Assembly (NCBI GenBank): GCA_033961575.1
Contig: CM066732.1
Location: 79,426,187 to 79,490,186, forward strand
DNA: 64,000 bases
Direction: 5' to 3'
Source: Aselliscus stoliczkanus
Taxonomy: Eukaryota; Chordata; Mammalia; Chiroptera; Hipposideridae
Within the stretch, counting starts at the first letter, position 1. Each line of letters starts with the position of its first letter. A model generated the notes under the pieces. The model was not told the origin of the DNA, made no database searches, and worked only from the letters and a program-made list of their open reading frames with translations. This document shows, one piece after another, positions 1 to 15,000 of this stretch. The translations under genes and the position numbers were made by a program.

Positions 1-313
1 TTAATAGGCACATAGGCGAAGTCACCACCAAACCATTCAAACAATATATTCGAAAGTTACAATTACCAAAAGACATCTAGGGAGACAATGCAATAGATCT
101 GCTATGTGCTAACTCAAAAGAAATAACTATATCAAATTACTAGAAGAATTATGGTTTTATATAGTACAGAGTGTATATTTTATCCCAACTCTGGAGAGAC
201 GGCTTGTAGAGATCCAGATAGATAAAAGGAGATCATATTACAGTGTAACCGATTAAAATGAGCTCTTAAATAATTTACTTTGAAGAAATATCCAGAAAGA
301 TTTGAAAACTTAC

Positions 314-403
314 CCAGTGTAACAAAAAAGCAGAAGAGGCTGTCAACAATAGTATCCATAACAGTTTCCATTTCCGTGTCTGTGATATCTGGCCTGTTGA
401 TAG
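314..403 (-). CDS. SCFD1: SCFD1 coding exon 7
   Basis: 90 bases between ATTTTAG acceptor and CTGG|GTAAGT donor. It encodes [18 protein letters not shown] and [12 protein letters not shown]. Phase 1 at both ends. The next exon lies off the left edge. Confidence 0.95.
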
Positions 404-3400
404 CTAAAATGACACAGGTAAAGAAGAAAGAAGGGACCAAAATTTATTCTTTATCTTTATGAAACTCTTAAAATTATTACTAAATTCCTAATCAATATGC
501 AGTTTGATAACATTTGTAATACTCAAACAAGTAAAATTTTTATGCTTTAAAATCTACAAGTATCCATTAAAAATTATACTACCTCAAAAAAAATCCACCT
601 CAATAAGAGTAATAATCAGTATCGTTATCAGAGTAGTAATAAGAAAAAACACCCACCATATAAACCATACAAAATTTTTGCCAGAGCAAATAGAAAAATA
701 AATATCGTTTTCCGTAATTTTATTGACAAACACTGGATGGCCTGAAGAAACCATTGATCTTCAACTACTGCCAGAATACAAATTAATTATGGCAAGACCA
801 ACATCACATATCATTTTCTTTGTATTATTATAAGCTATATGAATTTCTTTTCTGATCTACTAGATGGTACATAAGTGGTTCCCAAACTTTAGTGGGTATA
901 AGAATCACTCTAGGAATACGAAAGAGAAATTTCTATGGAAGCTATTAAAAATTAGAGATGCTTAGCCCCTTCCCTGATGGATTCAATTCAATAGATTTGA
1001 GATAATTCTAAGAAATATGAGGTGTGCTATTGACAAGCACCTCAGGTGATTCCTGGGGCTACATTTAAAAAAAAACCAAAACATTACTGTGAAGACTGTC
1101 CTAACAGTCAAAGACCTTGCCTTACTCATCTTTCTATCTCTCACAATATCTAGGCCCAGTGTTTGACAAATAGATGCTTCAGTAGTTATTTGTTAAAAGA
1201 TTGCACTAAAATATTATCTATATAATATTCTTAATTTCCCAACACTCTGAATGTGAAAATAAATATTAAATTCAATATAACTTGTGATTAGCATGAGAGG
1301 AAAGCAGAATCTAACCAGATACATTAAAGTATTTAAAGAATGTATGGTCCATGCAGTCAGAGAACACAGAGGTCAGTCAGGTAACACAGAATCTGGATGA
1401 GAAAATGTGCTGCTACTAGGTGGTACAGACTGCCATCTATCCAAATTAGATGATAAAAGTAGCACAAGGACACACTATGAATTATGTAAATTCAGGGACA
1501 TCAATCCAGGAAAATATTCAGGTCATTCTGTCAATCACTGGTACAGGTAAAATCTATATGAAAGCTTCCAGCCCTTTGGTCTTATACCTAGTTCCACACT
1601 CTATAAACTGACCTAAACAATAAAAAAAACTATACATCAATAATCTCAACTCACTTGTGATTAACCATCTGGGTTGTATGAGATAGTAGCCTGAGTCTCA
1701 CTAAGATCATAAATCTACTTCCTTTATTGGATAAATTCCCCATCCATGGAAAGTAGGTCATCAAATCCATGGCATTAGTGTATTTCATTTATGTTTGCAA
1801 TAATCTGTTTAAGATCAGTTAAAGCACCTGTAACGTTTGACAAGATTTGGCACACAGTTACATAATAGTTAAGAGCACTGTTTTGGAGTGATTCCCTGGG
1901 TTTAGTAACCTGGTTCTGCCAGTTCCTTATCAAGTTACTTAATATCTGTGACTTAAGTTCTTTGTTTGGAATATGGAAATAATAATAACACCTACTTCAC
2001 AAAGTTATTCTAAGGAGTAAATGAGTTTACATTGTAAAGTACTTATAAAGCAATCTATTATTATTATAACTATACTATTGAGAATCTGGGCAATTAAAGA
2101 TGTGATTATACTTTAACAATAATAAATTAAATTTACACTTTAAATTTAATAATTTCAGACTTGTGATTTTTTTTTTAAGCTGAGAGATAGTATAAGAAAA
2201 TTAAATATATAAGTACTTGAATGTTTGTATTAGGAAATTAAATGTATAAGTACTTGAATGTTTAATGAAATTAGATGCACTATAAATTTAATTATTTTTA
2301 AAAATTATTTAAATATTTAGGCAGATTTTGCTTGTTAGATTTATAAATTTGCCTGGTCTGGTATGTACTTAAAAATTTATAAATACAATTTAAATGGTTT
2401 AACAAACTAAGTGTGCTGAGTAACCTTAAATGGGACTAATCAGAATTTAGTCCGTTCAATCTGAGTTAACTGATCAAAGAAAAAGGTATTTGTTCTTCTG
2501 TAACCAGATTTACAAATAACAAAACTTGTAAGTTTAGCTTAAAGGCTTATGGGAAACTGGGTTTTAAACATGTAATTTGAGTAGCCAATTAATTTAAAAC
2601 TCAATGAATTGTAAACAGACTTCTGTAAATAACAACTACTGTGAAAAATCTCTTACATGGGTAATTCATCAAATACTTAACTCTTTTAGGAATGTTGTTT
2701 AATTTCAACATGAAAGCATGTGATGGAGCTCAATGAAACTAACAGATTCATGTTCTCTTTTCTCAGGTAGCTTATCATCTGGTCCAGTGTTTTATAATAG
2801 GATACCACTGGCATTTTGGGTAGGACAATTTTCTGTATGAGCTTGGTTTATACACTGCCAATCATTTAGTCTCTGCTCACTAAATGCTAGTAGCAGCCCT
2901 ACCAACTGTGACACTCAAAGTGTCCTTATACATTTCCAAATGCTTCCTTAAGTGGGGACTCCAATTAAGAACTACTGAAATTCTATTCATCGTCAAACAT
3001 CTCAATCCTTAAGTAACAAATTAATGATTATTTCACCTAATCACATCTTCTATAGTCTGCAATTTTCTTTAAAATATTTGACATAACTAATCGATGGGCA
3101 TAAAATTTCAGTTAAGCAAGATGAATAAATTCTACAGATGTTACACTTTATTGTACACTTTAAAATGCTAAGAGCGTAGGTTTCACGTTAAGTGTTTTTA
3201 CCCCCAAAAAAGCATTATACACAATAAAATGTGGTGTGTATGAATGTCTATTAATATGTTGCTGATCTTAACAAACAGCAATATTAATCAGCCTTCTCTG
3301 AGTGCTTAACATTTGCCAGAAACTTTTCCAGGCATTTTATACACACTAATCCATTTAATGCCCACAAAAAAAAAATCTGAGGTAGATAGTATTACTATCC

Positions 3401-6400
3401 CCATTCTACAGATAAGGAAACTGAAGCACAAAGAAGCAAAGTAACTTGTTCTTGTCCAAGGGTCAAAGTACTAAGAAGATTAACTGAATCTTACTACTAC
3501 AATACTGTCTTACTTGCCATGAGTGAACCATTCATGCAAGTTGCTGTGCAGTATCTAAAAGCTCAGAGAACTGGTACTCCATTGAACTTACAAAACAAGT
3601 TTATTAAATGTTGTTTATATGTGACAGAATTCATGTGACAGAATTCTGAGATTTGTGTTCTTTGTGTGCTTTTACAAATCTTACACAGTTCTGCTATAAA
3701 CAAAGCTGATTTTGGAGTGCATTAAACATGTTCTTTTTTTTTTTACAGTACAACACTCATTTTGTTAACAACGAATTCCAATACTCCTAGTTTTACATAC
3801 CACGATATGAAACAAGCTCCTTATTTTGATTACACAATACAAACATATCATCTTCTAAAGTAATAAAGTTGAGATATTGATCAAAAACCTAGAAACAAAA
3901 GAAAAGGTTTATAAATCAATTTTACAATATTTAAAGCACATTCAGTTTGATTTAATCTACCAATGGCAAAAATGGAAAATACTATAAGTTATATTTAATA
4001 ACTAAAAACTATACCATGTAGCAGATTGTTTAATTGGCCAAGAGTAAGGAATTAATATTAAAAAGCAATGAAAATAAGCCTTTGGGCAATAAATTATCAA
4101 AGAGGAGAGTAACAATTTCAGAAGAGGAAGTTTAAGATAATATAAAAAATTTTTAATTGTGGTTGGAATGGAAACGGATATCAATTTTGAAGAGAAAGCA
4201 CAATTAAAATTTTTATAGTCATTTTAACCACACTTTCCTAAGAAAGTCATAACTGTTTTCCACCATGAAAAATCATACTAGATCTTTGAAGTGCAAATTA
4301 TGAGCCAAGTTAAGAAAACTACTTGAAATATCTTAAATTCAGTTAAACAAATTGAAAACCATTCCTATTATTTTATGTAAAATTAAAAAACTTTGGAAGA
4401 GCAAGAACATTTACACACAGCCTCAACAATCAGAAATAGTAGTGGGCTATCTATGAATGAAGACTAACTCTATCAGTGGGAAAAGATGGTAAGTAAATGC
4501 ATGGTTGTTTAATATTTTGTCTATATCTTTCCCCAGAATTTTCCTTTTTGTCTTGTCCAAATTCAAGAAACACAGAGCACAACAGGGCTATAACCAAGAA
4601 CATATTTTACACATTTATTTACAGCTAAGCTGAACCTGTCGCTATGAGGTAGAATTGCTGGCCTGTTGCGAATTTCATCTTTCTTATAATATGCAACATG
4701 GTTTATTTGGACCCTCTCTCCTAAGAAAAGATCCAGAGATAGTGTGATGAATATAAAACATGATGAAAAAACAAACAAACAAACAAACAAAAACATGATG
4801 AATACAGTAATTACAGATAAAACAATGTCAACATATTTTGAGTATAATTTATGGTAACGCAACTGTCAAACTATTTCTAAGTTGAGATACAAAGGTTATA
4901 CAAATCCCAGTCTAAAACAAAAACTGATTCGGCTTTTTATGTTTGTCTTTCAAATGTAACGAATAGGTTCTTTTAGTTTAGTTTGTTTTTGCCTAGGTTG
5001 AGTTAAAGACAATTTACATTATCAGAACTCCTTCTGAAAGAAGGGAGTCTAAATATTTCTTAAGTGGTTCTGATCCTTTGTAAATTAGACACCTATGTTG
5101 ATTAACAGGTTTCAGAATTATTACTAAATTTTACATTAACAAAATGTCATTAGCCAACCAAAATCTCTTACCTTGGCTACCTGTGTTACTGCACTAGCTG
5201 CTAATGCTGCATTTGCAATATCTTCCAGTTTACTTCTTGAAATAGCAGAAATAAAATTTAAATAGTAAGATTCATAGAGTTGGTTCCGAAGATCCTATAA
5301 ATAAATGAATACTACATTCTTACAGGATAGTATAAAGGATGATCGCAAACAAACATCTTTTAGACACTATCAGAACAAGGTTTTGAAGGATAATATACAC
5401 ATTTAAAAACATAGGGTAGGGCCGGCTAAGTGGCGCGTTGGTTAAGAGCTGGCTTGGGATGCCAGCTCTGAGCAGTGGGGCCCTGGATCGGATCCTACAT
5501 ATGAGGGCCAGTCACACCGCCCTCTACAGCTAAGGTGGTGAATAGCAGCTCCACTTGGAGCTGGGCTGCTGTGAGTTGCTGGCGATGGTGTAGGCTGCAG
5601 CCTCTGCTGCAGTGGGCTGCCATAAGCTACAGTGAGTGCCCGGCAGCCAACATGAGCAGCCGGCAGCCTGCATCAACTGCCAAGAGCCGCTGTGAGCGGC
5701 CGTCCAGAGGCTGGCGACCGATCTGCCTCTCCTGGGAAGAGCGCAATGATAATACCAACATGGGTCAGTGAAGTAACGTCCTCCACAACTAGCTGAAGAA
5801 CAAAAGGAAAGCAACTTGTCTGTTCCCCTTCCCTGATTCCCCAATGCTGTTCTCCTCCCCCAATTCCCCAATAAAATCTTTAAAAAATAAATAAAAAAGT
5901 TATAATTATATTATCAATAAAATCCTATTACAGTATTTCACAGAACTGCTTTGAAATAGCAAGTGTATTTTTCTTAAAATATCTAGAAGTGGCTTCTCAT
6001 ATAGTAATATATTTATTATAGCTGGCAGAAGACACCATCTTCTACTGCTCTGATCATGTGATGATACAACAAATACCTCTGTCACTGTGCACAGACATGT
6101 TATAATTTCAATGACCAACTGCAGTATTCCTTCACAATCATCCAAAAGTAGTGCTAAAGTTATATAATTCTTAAATCAAATTTACTTATCTTCTTAAATT
6201 CCAGGCAAACAGACATCTAAATGACCCATATTTCTTCAAATCTAAAATACTGTTGATTCTAACAGGCACCATCATTTTATGTAACACCATGAAATAATTA
6301 GTGCTGCCAATAAAATTCTGTAACACACCATCAATTTTAAGATGTATCTGGTTTCAGAGATGTTGAAATGGGAAAAATTTTTAACCTTTCAGTCTAGCAT

Positions 6401-9400
6401 TTCAAATTCAGATAGTCTGAAAAACCAACTGGGTAAGGGAATTTCTGATTCTTCATCTAAGAATTGGACATCTAAGAATTTTTTTCTGAAAAAAAATCTG
6501 TTTCCACACCCAAGAGTCAGGAAAATAAGAACTCCCATTACCTGGCACATTCTGTCAATATTTTCTTCAGTTGGCATTACAAAGTACACCGCAGGAACAT
6601 CTGGAATAGGGTCTCGATCAGAATGCAAAAGTCTAAGAGACATAAAGAATATAAAGCTCATTTTTTATTTAGTCACTTACCTAAAAAGAGTTTAACTAGG
6701 AGCTCACCAGCTCAAGAACAGTAACCAGTACTCTAAAAGCTCTTGCTGCAATTACTCGTTTAACCCAGCTTTGTTACCATTTTTTATTAGTAAGATCCTC
6801 ATCTCTTCTTAGTCTTCATTTCTTTTATTCCAATTGCCTTACTTTGACTACTTCTTATGGTCAGTCTCTTCTACCGATATTCTCCTTGAATGAGAACTAA
6901 AGTACATTCAAAATCATTTTTTCTCCCATTTTTCATAGAAACATGGTCAGGGGAGGGTGAGTGGGACGAGGGTGAAGTTCTTTAAGAGGGGGAAAACAGA
7001 AAGCTGAAAAAGTCTTTAGAAGCAATGAAAAATTTAACCATAAATATAATCAAATATATATTTTAAATGAGGGTATACAAATGCCTCCTTAAACCTAAGA
7101 CAATTTTTTTGAATTTATTGTTTCATAAGAAAATGCACAAGAGATCATCTAAGCATGTTGGAGGTTTCTGTTATCACTTGAAAGTTTTCTCTTTTTATAA
7201 TTCGAGGAGTATATTCATTCAAATACTCAATATCAAATCACAAAATGTCTTTTTCATTGTAAGGTCTTACCATGCTTATATAAGGAAACAGGGCTAACAT
7301 TGTATTTCTACAATATTGTAGTCATCATTCTATAAGCAACAGTCTATATACAATCTTCTATATACCAGGGGTGCCAAAAAGATGTAAGCATTTTAAGAGA
7401 TGTTATCTACATGTTACTTTTCAAAGTTGAATTATGGTAGCAATGTGTAGTATGACATTTGCTCAAAAGATGGCGCTAATCAAATGAATGCTAGTGTCAT
7501 TCATTATATTACAATTTTTTTGTTTAAGATTTTATTGGGGAATTGGGGGAGGGGAACAGCGTTGGGGAATCGGGGAAGGGAACAGACAAGTCGCTGTCCT
7601 TTTGTTCTTCAGTCTAGTTGTGGAGGACACTGCCCCTCCAGCCCATATTGGTATGGTCACTGCGCTCTTCTTGGCTGAGGCAGATCAGGCATTGGCCCCT
7701 GGACGGCCACCCATGGCAGCTCCCAGCAGCCCACACCGGCCACTCACGCTGGCTGTCAACCACTAGCTGCAGCCTACGGCAGCCCACTGCAGCAAGGGCT
7801 GCAGCTGTGCTGTCCTGGGGACTCACAGCAGCCCAGCTCCAGGTGGAGCCACTGCCCACCATCCCAGCTGCAGAGGGCAGTGTCACTGGCCCTCACATGT
7901 AGGATCCGAACCAGGGCCACTGGCATCCGGGGCCGCTGGCATCCGAAGCCAGCTCTAAACCAACGCGCCACTCGGCTGGCCCTGTATTACAAATTTTTTT
8001 TTTTTTTTTTTTTTTGAGGGCACTGTCACTGGCCCTCATATGCGGGACCCGAACCGGGGCCGCTGGCTTCCCAAGCCAGCCCCCAACCACTGCGCCACTC
8101 GGCCGGCCCTGTATTACAATTTCAATGTAGGTGTTTTTTTTCCTTCCTTAAAATGTATATACATTTTTATGTATATACATTTTTTTGGCACTCTCTGTAT
8201 AACCTTTATATACAATATTTTAGTAAAAAAGAGTGAGAGAGGCACATGCAATTTGTTTTATTTATCAAACATATTAGACATAATATAATCAAATTAATTC
8301 AGCAGTTAAAAAAACAACACAGATAGCTTTATATGGCAGTCATGATTTCATAGTTACTTAAATTTTTCACATTAATGGTAAACTAATTTAGATATTCCTC
8401 TTTTAAAAAGTTTACTTAAAATAATAAAAAATTTTCAGAACTGGAAGAGACCTTAAGACAACCAGTTCTTTTCCTTAACGTAAGAACTAATCCAGTAGGA
8501 AAAGACACAAGAGAGAAAATTTAAATTCTAAAATTAAAAAGCCTCAGACTGTGGGTTCTTTCTAACTTCAGAAGTTAAGGGTTGAATAAAAGAAGATAAG
8601 GGGGAAAAAAATATTATTCTATACAAGTACTGTTAACTTCACATTATTTTCTCTATAAGTGTTCCGTAATAATATGATTTCAAGGTGGCCAAAGAAATCT
8701 TTAAAAATGTATTATTTGAAAACAAATAATATTATGAGAAACACGTTACAACTCACAGATGCAGAGTGATTCCCATGTCTCTCAGCTCTTTCACAGACAG
8801 CAGGGGAGAGATGATATCTTGGCCAAATCTGTCATAAATGAGCACCTAGTTAAAAAAAAAAAAAGTGTTTTTTAAACATCATTATCAGTGAACATTCAAT
8901 ACAGAACCCATATTAAGACAATGTCAGAATGCATTTGAATAAATCATGTATGTTGAATTCTGGTACTTAGCTCAATTGAATATTTTCCATCATTTTTTAC
9001 CAAAATGTCCAATCACATAGTAATCTATTTTTAAAAGCATTATTACTTATGCTAAAACAAATTAATAATTATATAAATTTCTTCTTACAGAATACTTTTT
9101 CTAGGTTAAAAAAAATACTAGAAATTATAAAATCTTCATCTTAAGTTATAATAAAGGACTCTGAACATAGAGCAAATTCACATACACCCCCTTACCCAGT
9201 TCACATATACTCTTTCTAAAAAGAGAAAAGTAAAAATTAGTTACTGTCAAGTCTAATGCATAACAAATTCCAAGCCTGTAAAGAATATTTAGTAATTTAA
9301 ACATCTCAGGTTAATAAGAAACTCATTTTAAAACTTAAGTCCCTAATGAGTATTTGCTCACCTTATTTTGTTACATGCATTTCCTCACATTCTAAAAGTA

Positions 9401-12059
9401 TTAAAACTATAACATATTTGAGGAATAGTAAAAACTCCAACTGGGTCTTCTAACTCAAAATTAATTTTAGAGTTAAGGCAAATAAAAGAGAAGATTCCAC
9501 GAGTGTTTTTCACAACCACCTCGATGATTCTTTATGGAGTAATAAATTGTTAATGAGAATGAAACATGACATCATAAAAACATAGTTTTCTTGAATGCCA
9601 GCATTTCCTTTAGAAAAGCTAAAAATCTTCCTACTCTAGTTATAAGGTTAGATGTTGCATCCCTCACAAGCCTTTCCTCTTTAAATCTCAATATATCTGC
9701 ATTATTAATCTTGTGATAGAGAAGTGATGGTAGGAAAGAATTTGACACTAATCTATATCCAGCAAATTCACAAGTTATGTAATTAAAAGCTCAATACAGG
9801 CTTTGAATAAACAAGTATAGTTTATGCAAGGGGCAATGAAAAGAGGCCCACAAATAAAGAGGAAGGAAGCGGAAAATTCGGGGATATGCTGAAGCTTAAA
9901 CTAAGAATTCGATATAGATGATTTTTACTATCTTTAGAGTCAAACCAAAGGACTTGTAAAGACTCATGAGTGTTTCCAAAAAACCCAAAACTGTAATCTA
10001 GTTGACTTGTTCTTAATTCCTAGCAAGAGAGAAATTTAAAATGATTATAAACTAATAATAAATGTACACTTAATCAACTATATTATAATCTCTTTGAAGA
10101 AAGAGCTAGAGTGAGCATGAAGTTTAGAATGAAGGTGCTCAAAGAACAGGAATGCTTAAAGATTCTCTAGCATTTCTCAAAGGAGAAAGATTATAGATTC
10201 CTTTCTGGTCCAATTAACAGTTTCACTGATAATTTCAAATGTCAAAAATTAATAAAGTGGCATTTTGGTTTACAAATCACTCTCTCAAGAGTTGTTATAA
10301 TGCACCGTCTCCTGAGTCTGACTAATGCTGAGCAAGCTTGCAAGATCCAAATTCTGAACTTGCAAAGCTGAGGAACACGACATCAACCCGAGATAGGACT
10401 ATCAGTGAGGTCCCACCCAAGACATCAGCTGGATTCCCTAGATGAAGGTTACTATGATCGCCTGTTGAACTCCATAAAATGTTTATAAAAAAGATTCACA
10501 TTAAGAAGCCATGTTAAGGGGGTGGCTGAGTGGCTCAGTTGGTTAAGAGTGCGAGCTCTGAGCAACAGGGTCGCCAGTTTGATTCCCACATGGGCCAGTG
10601 AGCTGTGCCTGAGCTGAGCTGCCAACAGGTGGCAGGATAGCTCAGCTGGTAAGAGCACGTGCTCCTAACAACAAGGTTGCTGGTTCGACTCCCGCATGAG
10701 ATGGTGGGCAATGCCCACCTGCAACTAAGATTGAACACAGCACCTTGAACTCTATTAGAGGCCACGAGCTGCCAAAGGGTGTCTGGGTGGCTCTGTGATT
10801 AGAGCGTGCGCTCTTAGCAACAAGGTTTCCAGTTCGATTCCCACATGGGATGGTGGGCTATGCCCACCTGCAACTAAGATTGAACACGGCACCTTGAGTT
10901 GAGCAGCTGTGAGCTGCCTATGGGTGGCAGGATGACGACTGGACTTGGAGCTGAGCTAGCTGCGCCCTCCACAGCTAAGATTGAAGGACAGCAACTTGTC
11001 TGTTCCCCTTCCCTAATTCCCCAACACTGATGCCCTTCCCCAATTCCCCAATAAAATCTTTAAAATAAAATGAAAAAGAAGCCACGTTAAATAAAAAATT
11101 CAAGCATTAAAACTAAAATGTGCTACTGTTCAGTATTAACAACAAATTCCCTTCAATTACCACCAGTAAGGGCTGAGAAAATAGTTCCCCATCAAAATAA
11201 ACTCTCTTACCTTCCATACTGGCTCTCCAGTGCTGTTTTTAACATGAGGCACATTGAAATTCAACATACGTTTCAAAGCCACTGGAAATAAAAATAGTTT
11301 CATTAAATATTATCACTGTTTTTTAGGATTTCACTTTTTCCCCCACATTTATTACTTACTAGCTCAAAACAAAACACACAAATCACTCTAGTAAAACTGA
11401 TTGATCAAAGGACTGGATGGGTGGAATAGGGTCAGACTTGTAAGAGCATACCATCAACAGCTAACTGGCATGTATTTGGAATTTTTTAAAATGCAACAGG
11501 CATCTGTCCCTAGATGAAAATGTGAAAGAAGTTCACAACGAAGCCTTTTCCATTTCTCCTGACAATCCCACACTACATTTTATATAGGTGCAAAAAAAAA
11601 ATATTCTTGGGGCTCCGACTGAGTGGCTCGTTGGTTAAGAGTTGGCTTGGGAGCACCAGCTCTGAGTAGCAGGGTCACCGGTTCGGATCCCATATGGGCC
11701 AGTGATGCTGCACCCTCTACAGCTAAGATGGTGAACAACAGCTCGACCTGGAGCTGGGCTGCCATGAGTTGCCGGTGACCCCGTAGGCTGCAGTGGGGCT
11801 GCAGTGGGCTGCTGTAAGCTAACTGTGAGTGGCTGCCAGCCAGCGTGAATGGCCAGTGGCCGGCGAGAGCTGCTATGAGCGGCCATCCAGTGGCTGGTGA
11901 CCAATCTGCCTCAGCCAGGAAGGGCGCAAGGATCACAATACCAACATGGGCCAGTGAAGCAATGTCCTCCACAACTAGACTGAAGAACAAAAGGACAGCA
12001 ACTTGTCTGTTCCCCTTCCCCAATTCCCTAACGCTGTTTCCTCCCCCAATTCCCCACTA

Positions 12060-12090
<31 letters not shown>

Positions 12091-15000
12091 GAAATGTTGT
12101 CAATCATGAACTTGCAATGGCCTCAATAGATAACTGGTGCTATTGTGTGCTGCATGGCTGAAAGCACAGGTTAAGATCATGTATCTAAAAGCAAAAACTA
12201 CCTATGATATATTTAATTGGTTCATGTATAAAATCTTCATACAGCAGGTCTATTTTTTTAGTTACCTTGGAATACATTTTAGGACCAATTTATCTTGTCA
12301 GATTCACTGAAAAGTTATATTGCTTAATATATGCTCCATGGAAAAAATGAGAGTTTCCCATAGATATGGTAGATAACTGAAAACTCCTGCTAAGAAAATA
12401 TACAATTTCTAAAATTATACCAGTTATGCTCTATATGTTATAGTACTTTGTGTTTTTTATTGAGCTCTGTTTATGTGTTACAGCAGACTGTAATATACTT
12501 TCTAAAGAAAATAAAAATCTCAATATACTTCTATGTGAAGGTGAGATGGCCAAATATTCAAGGGAGGGTACTCAATAGGTTTTGTTTTGTTTTGTTTTGT
12601 TTTTTTAGCTGAGCCATCCTGCCACCTGTTGGCAGCTCAACGGCAACTCAGCTCCGGCTGGCCTCGAACAGCTGTTGCTCAGAGCTCAGCTCGCACTCTT
12701 GTGGGCTAGCTCTTAACCAACTGAGCCACTCGGCTGGCCCAAATTTTTTTTTTTTTTTTTTTTTAGGGCAGTATCACTGGCCCTCATATGTGGGACTGAA
12801 CCGGGGCCGCTGGCTTCCTAGGCCAGCGCTTAACCACCGCGCCACTCGGCCGGCCCTCAATAGGTGATTTAATTTTTAAAAGATTGGCAACACTAAAATC
12901 TACTTGGTTGATTTTTTTCTTTTTTTTTGAGGGCAGTGTCACTGGCCCTCATATGTGGGACCGAACCAGGGCCGCTGGCTTCCCAAGCCAGCACTTAACC
13001 ACCACGCCACTCGGCCGGCCCTTGGTTGATTTTTAAAAGCATTTTGGTTAGGCTTTATTAAGTAATACAAAATAATCTACAAGCCCAACTCCTACCAGGG
13101 AATTATATAGTACTCACATCACCTGTGTATCAACTTATAGCACATTCACTCACTAGAAAAACTTCTATTAAATGCTTGTTTCTTGAGGCAGATAAAATAA
13201 GAAATTGCACTTCAGTGATATATTGTATATTTATGTGTGTGTACATACAGACACTATTTTGGCAAGATGTTAGTACCTAATGCTCCGCCGGTAACACACA
13301 TTGCCAATACTAATTCACACTTATTTCAGAAGCTCACAGGTGTTACGGTATTACATAAAAATACATGAACGAAAAAACATTTTGGAACTTAAAACTGAAA
13401 TAACACAGGAGGCACAGAAGGTGCCCCAGGACAAACTGCCACCTGCTTTAAAAGAGCTCTTCCTCCCACCTCCAGGCAACACATATACCGCCACCCTGAC
13501 ACTCATGGCTCAAGAGAGAGAAAACTCTTATTTCTAGGAACAGCTGTGTATACTCTTGACGCAGGACAACCAGGAAGAAGCCGGGCCTGAGCTGCAAGTG
13601 AGCCCCAGGTGTACGGTGTTCTCCAGAGGCAGGCCTCAGTTAAATGAGAGTCAGTAACAGCAGGCGCTTGCCTGCTCAGGCCCGGCTAGGTGAATATCCC
13701 CATCTCTGAGCCTTCATTAACTTGCTAGGGATTCTCACCCAGTGGATTTGTTAGTCAAGTACAAGCCTATGTTCATATAATGTACAAGAATGTAATTTTA
13801 CTTTCATCAGACTAATTCCTCAAAGGCTTAAACCATTGCTTTTAACTGAAATGACAAACTAGTTTTCTTTGAACATACGATCTACAGTCCCAGACTTGAT
13901 TAAAGTAGTTTCACCCTTGCTTGGAAAGTTTTCTTCGCTATATTTACTATTCATTCAACAAATGTTGAATGAGTGTTTACCATCTCTGGACATTGCTCTA
14001 GCTGTTAGCGCCAAACAAAACTGACAAAAAAATTACCTATCCACAAGTATCTTTCATTCTACAATAGCTGGAGAGAAAGACAGCAAAATAAGTAAAACAT
14101 GTGGTATGTGAGATCATGATATGTGCTATGGAGAAAACGAGGGGAAGGGGGCAGAGGGAGCTGTGGTGTAATTTTAAATATAGTCCAAAGGCCTCCAGAG
14201 AAGGTAACAGTTGAGTCAAGACTGAAAGGAGGTGAGGGAGTGAGCCACAGATATCTCTGAAAGAATATTCCAGATAGAGGAAATGGGTAAAAACATTCTG
14301 AAGTGGGAACATTCTGGTGTATTCAATGAGAGTAACAGGGAGCAAGGTCAAAAAGTTAAGTGGGGGTCAGATCACAGAGTCTTGTCGATGACCATACGGT
14401 CATTTTGGCTGTTATCATGATTTAAACGGGAAGCAGCTGGAGGGTTCTGAGCAAGTATCATGTTTCCTTGAAAATAAGACCGGGTCTTACGTTAATTTTT
14501 GCTCCAACAATCTACGTTTATTCATTTATTTATGTACAAAAATCTACATTTCTTCAAACAGTCATGTCTCACTGATGATCTTAACTGGGGCTTATGTTTG
14601 GGGTAAGGCTTATATTACGAGCACCCTGAAAAATCATGCTAGGGCTTATTTTCCAGTTAGGTCTTATTTTCGGGGAAATATGTATGTGACATCTGAGTAC
14701 CATGTGAAGAAAAATGAAGAACAGGAACGTAAAAGCAAGGAAACCAAACAGGCAGTTATTGCAGAAATTCATGATGGGTTGGACCTGAATGACAGCAATG
14801 ACAATGGTCAGATCCTGGAAATATTTTCAGAGTAGAGCTGACAAGATTTACTGACAGATCTAACGTGGGATATGAAAGACAAAAGTTAAAAAAACTTCAA
14901 AGTTCTGACCAGAGCAACACAAGGATAAAGTTGCCAGTAATTGATATGGGGTAGACTGAGTTCAGAGAGGGTCAGGCTGGAGATATAAAATTGGGAATCA

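Larger units (their letters stand above)
404..3800 (-). other. SCFD1 intron 6
   Basis: AT-rich intron with GTATGT donor and ATTTTAG acceptor. It holds a MER5-like fragment (869-1064) and two MIR fragments (1861-2055 and 3302-3475). Nothing else was recognised. Confidence 0.8.
7365..8197. mobile_element. Mariner-like MITE interrupted by two SINEs
   Basis: Left end reads GGGGTGCCAAAAAGATGTA; the right end read on the minus strand gives GAGAGTGCCAAAAAAATGTA. Both continue into CATTTTAAG, forming inverted repeats of about 30 bases with TA at each outer edge. Without the two SINEs (7517-7983, 7990-8110) the element is about 230-250 bases. Mariner assignment rests on TIR form and TA flanks. Confidence 0.6.

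Noticed and set aside
10526..10860. Functional tRNA genes
   Set aside because: A- and B-box-like sequences are present, but they are modules of SINEs with mismatched stems and SINE tails, not free tRNA genes.
11580..12060. Overlapping long open frames on both strands with Ala/Ser/Trp/Gln-rich proteins
   Set aside because: They lie wholly in a type B SINE; near-identical frames recur in every long SINE copy. Not genes.
14575..14835. An 86-residue plus-strand open frame
   Set aside because: The first half is the MITE end and the rest has no recognisable domain or splice context.
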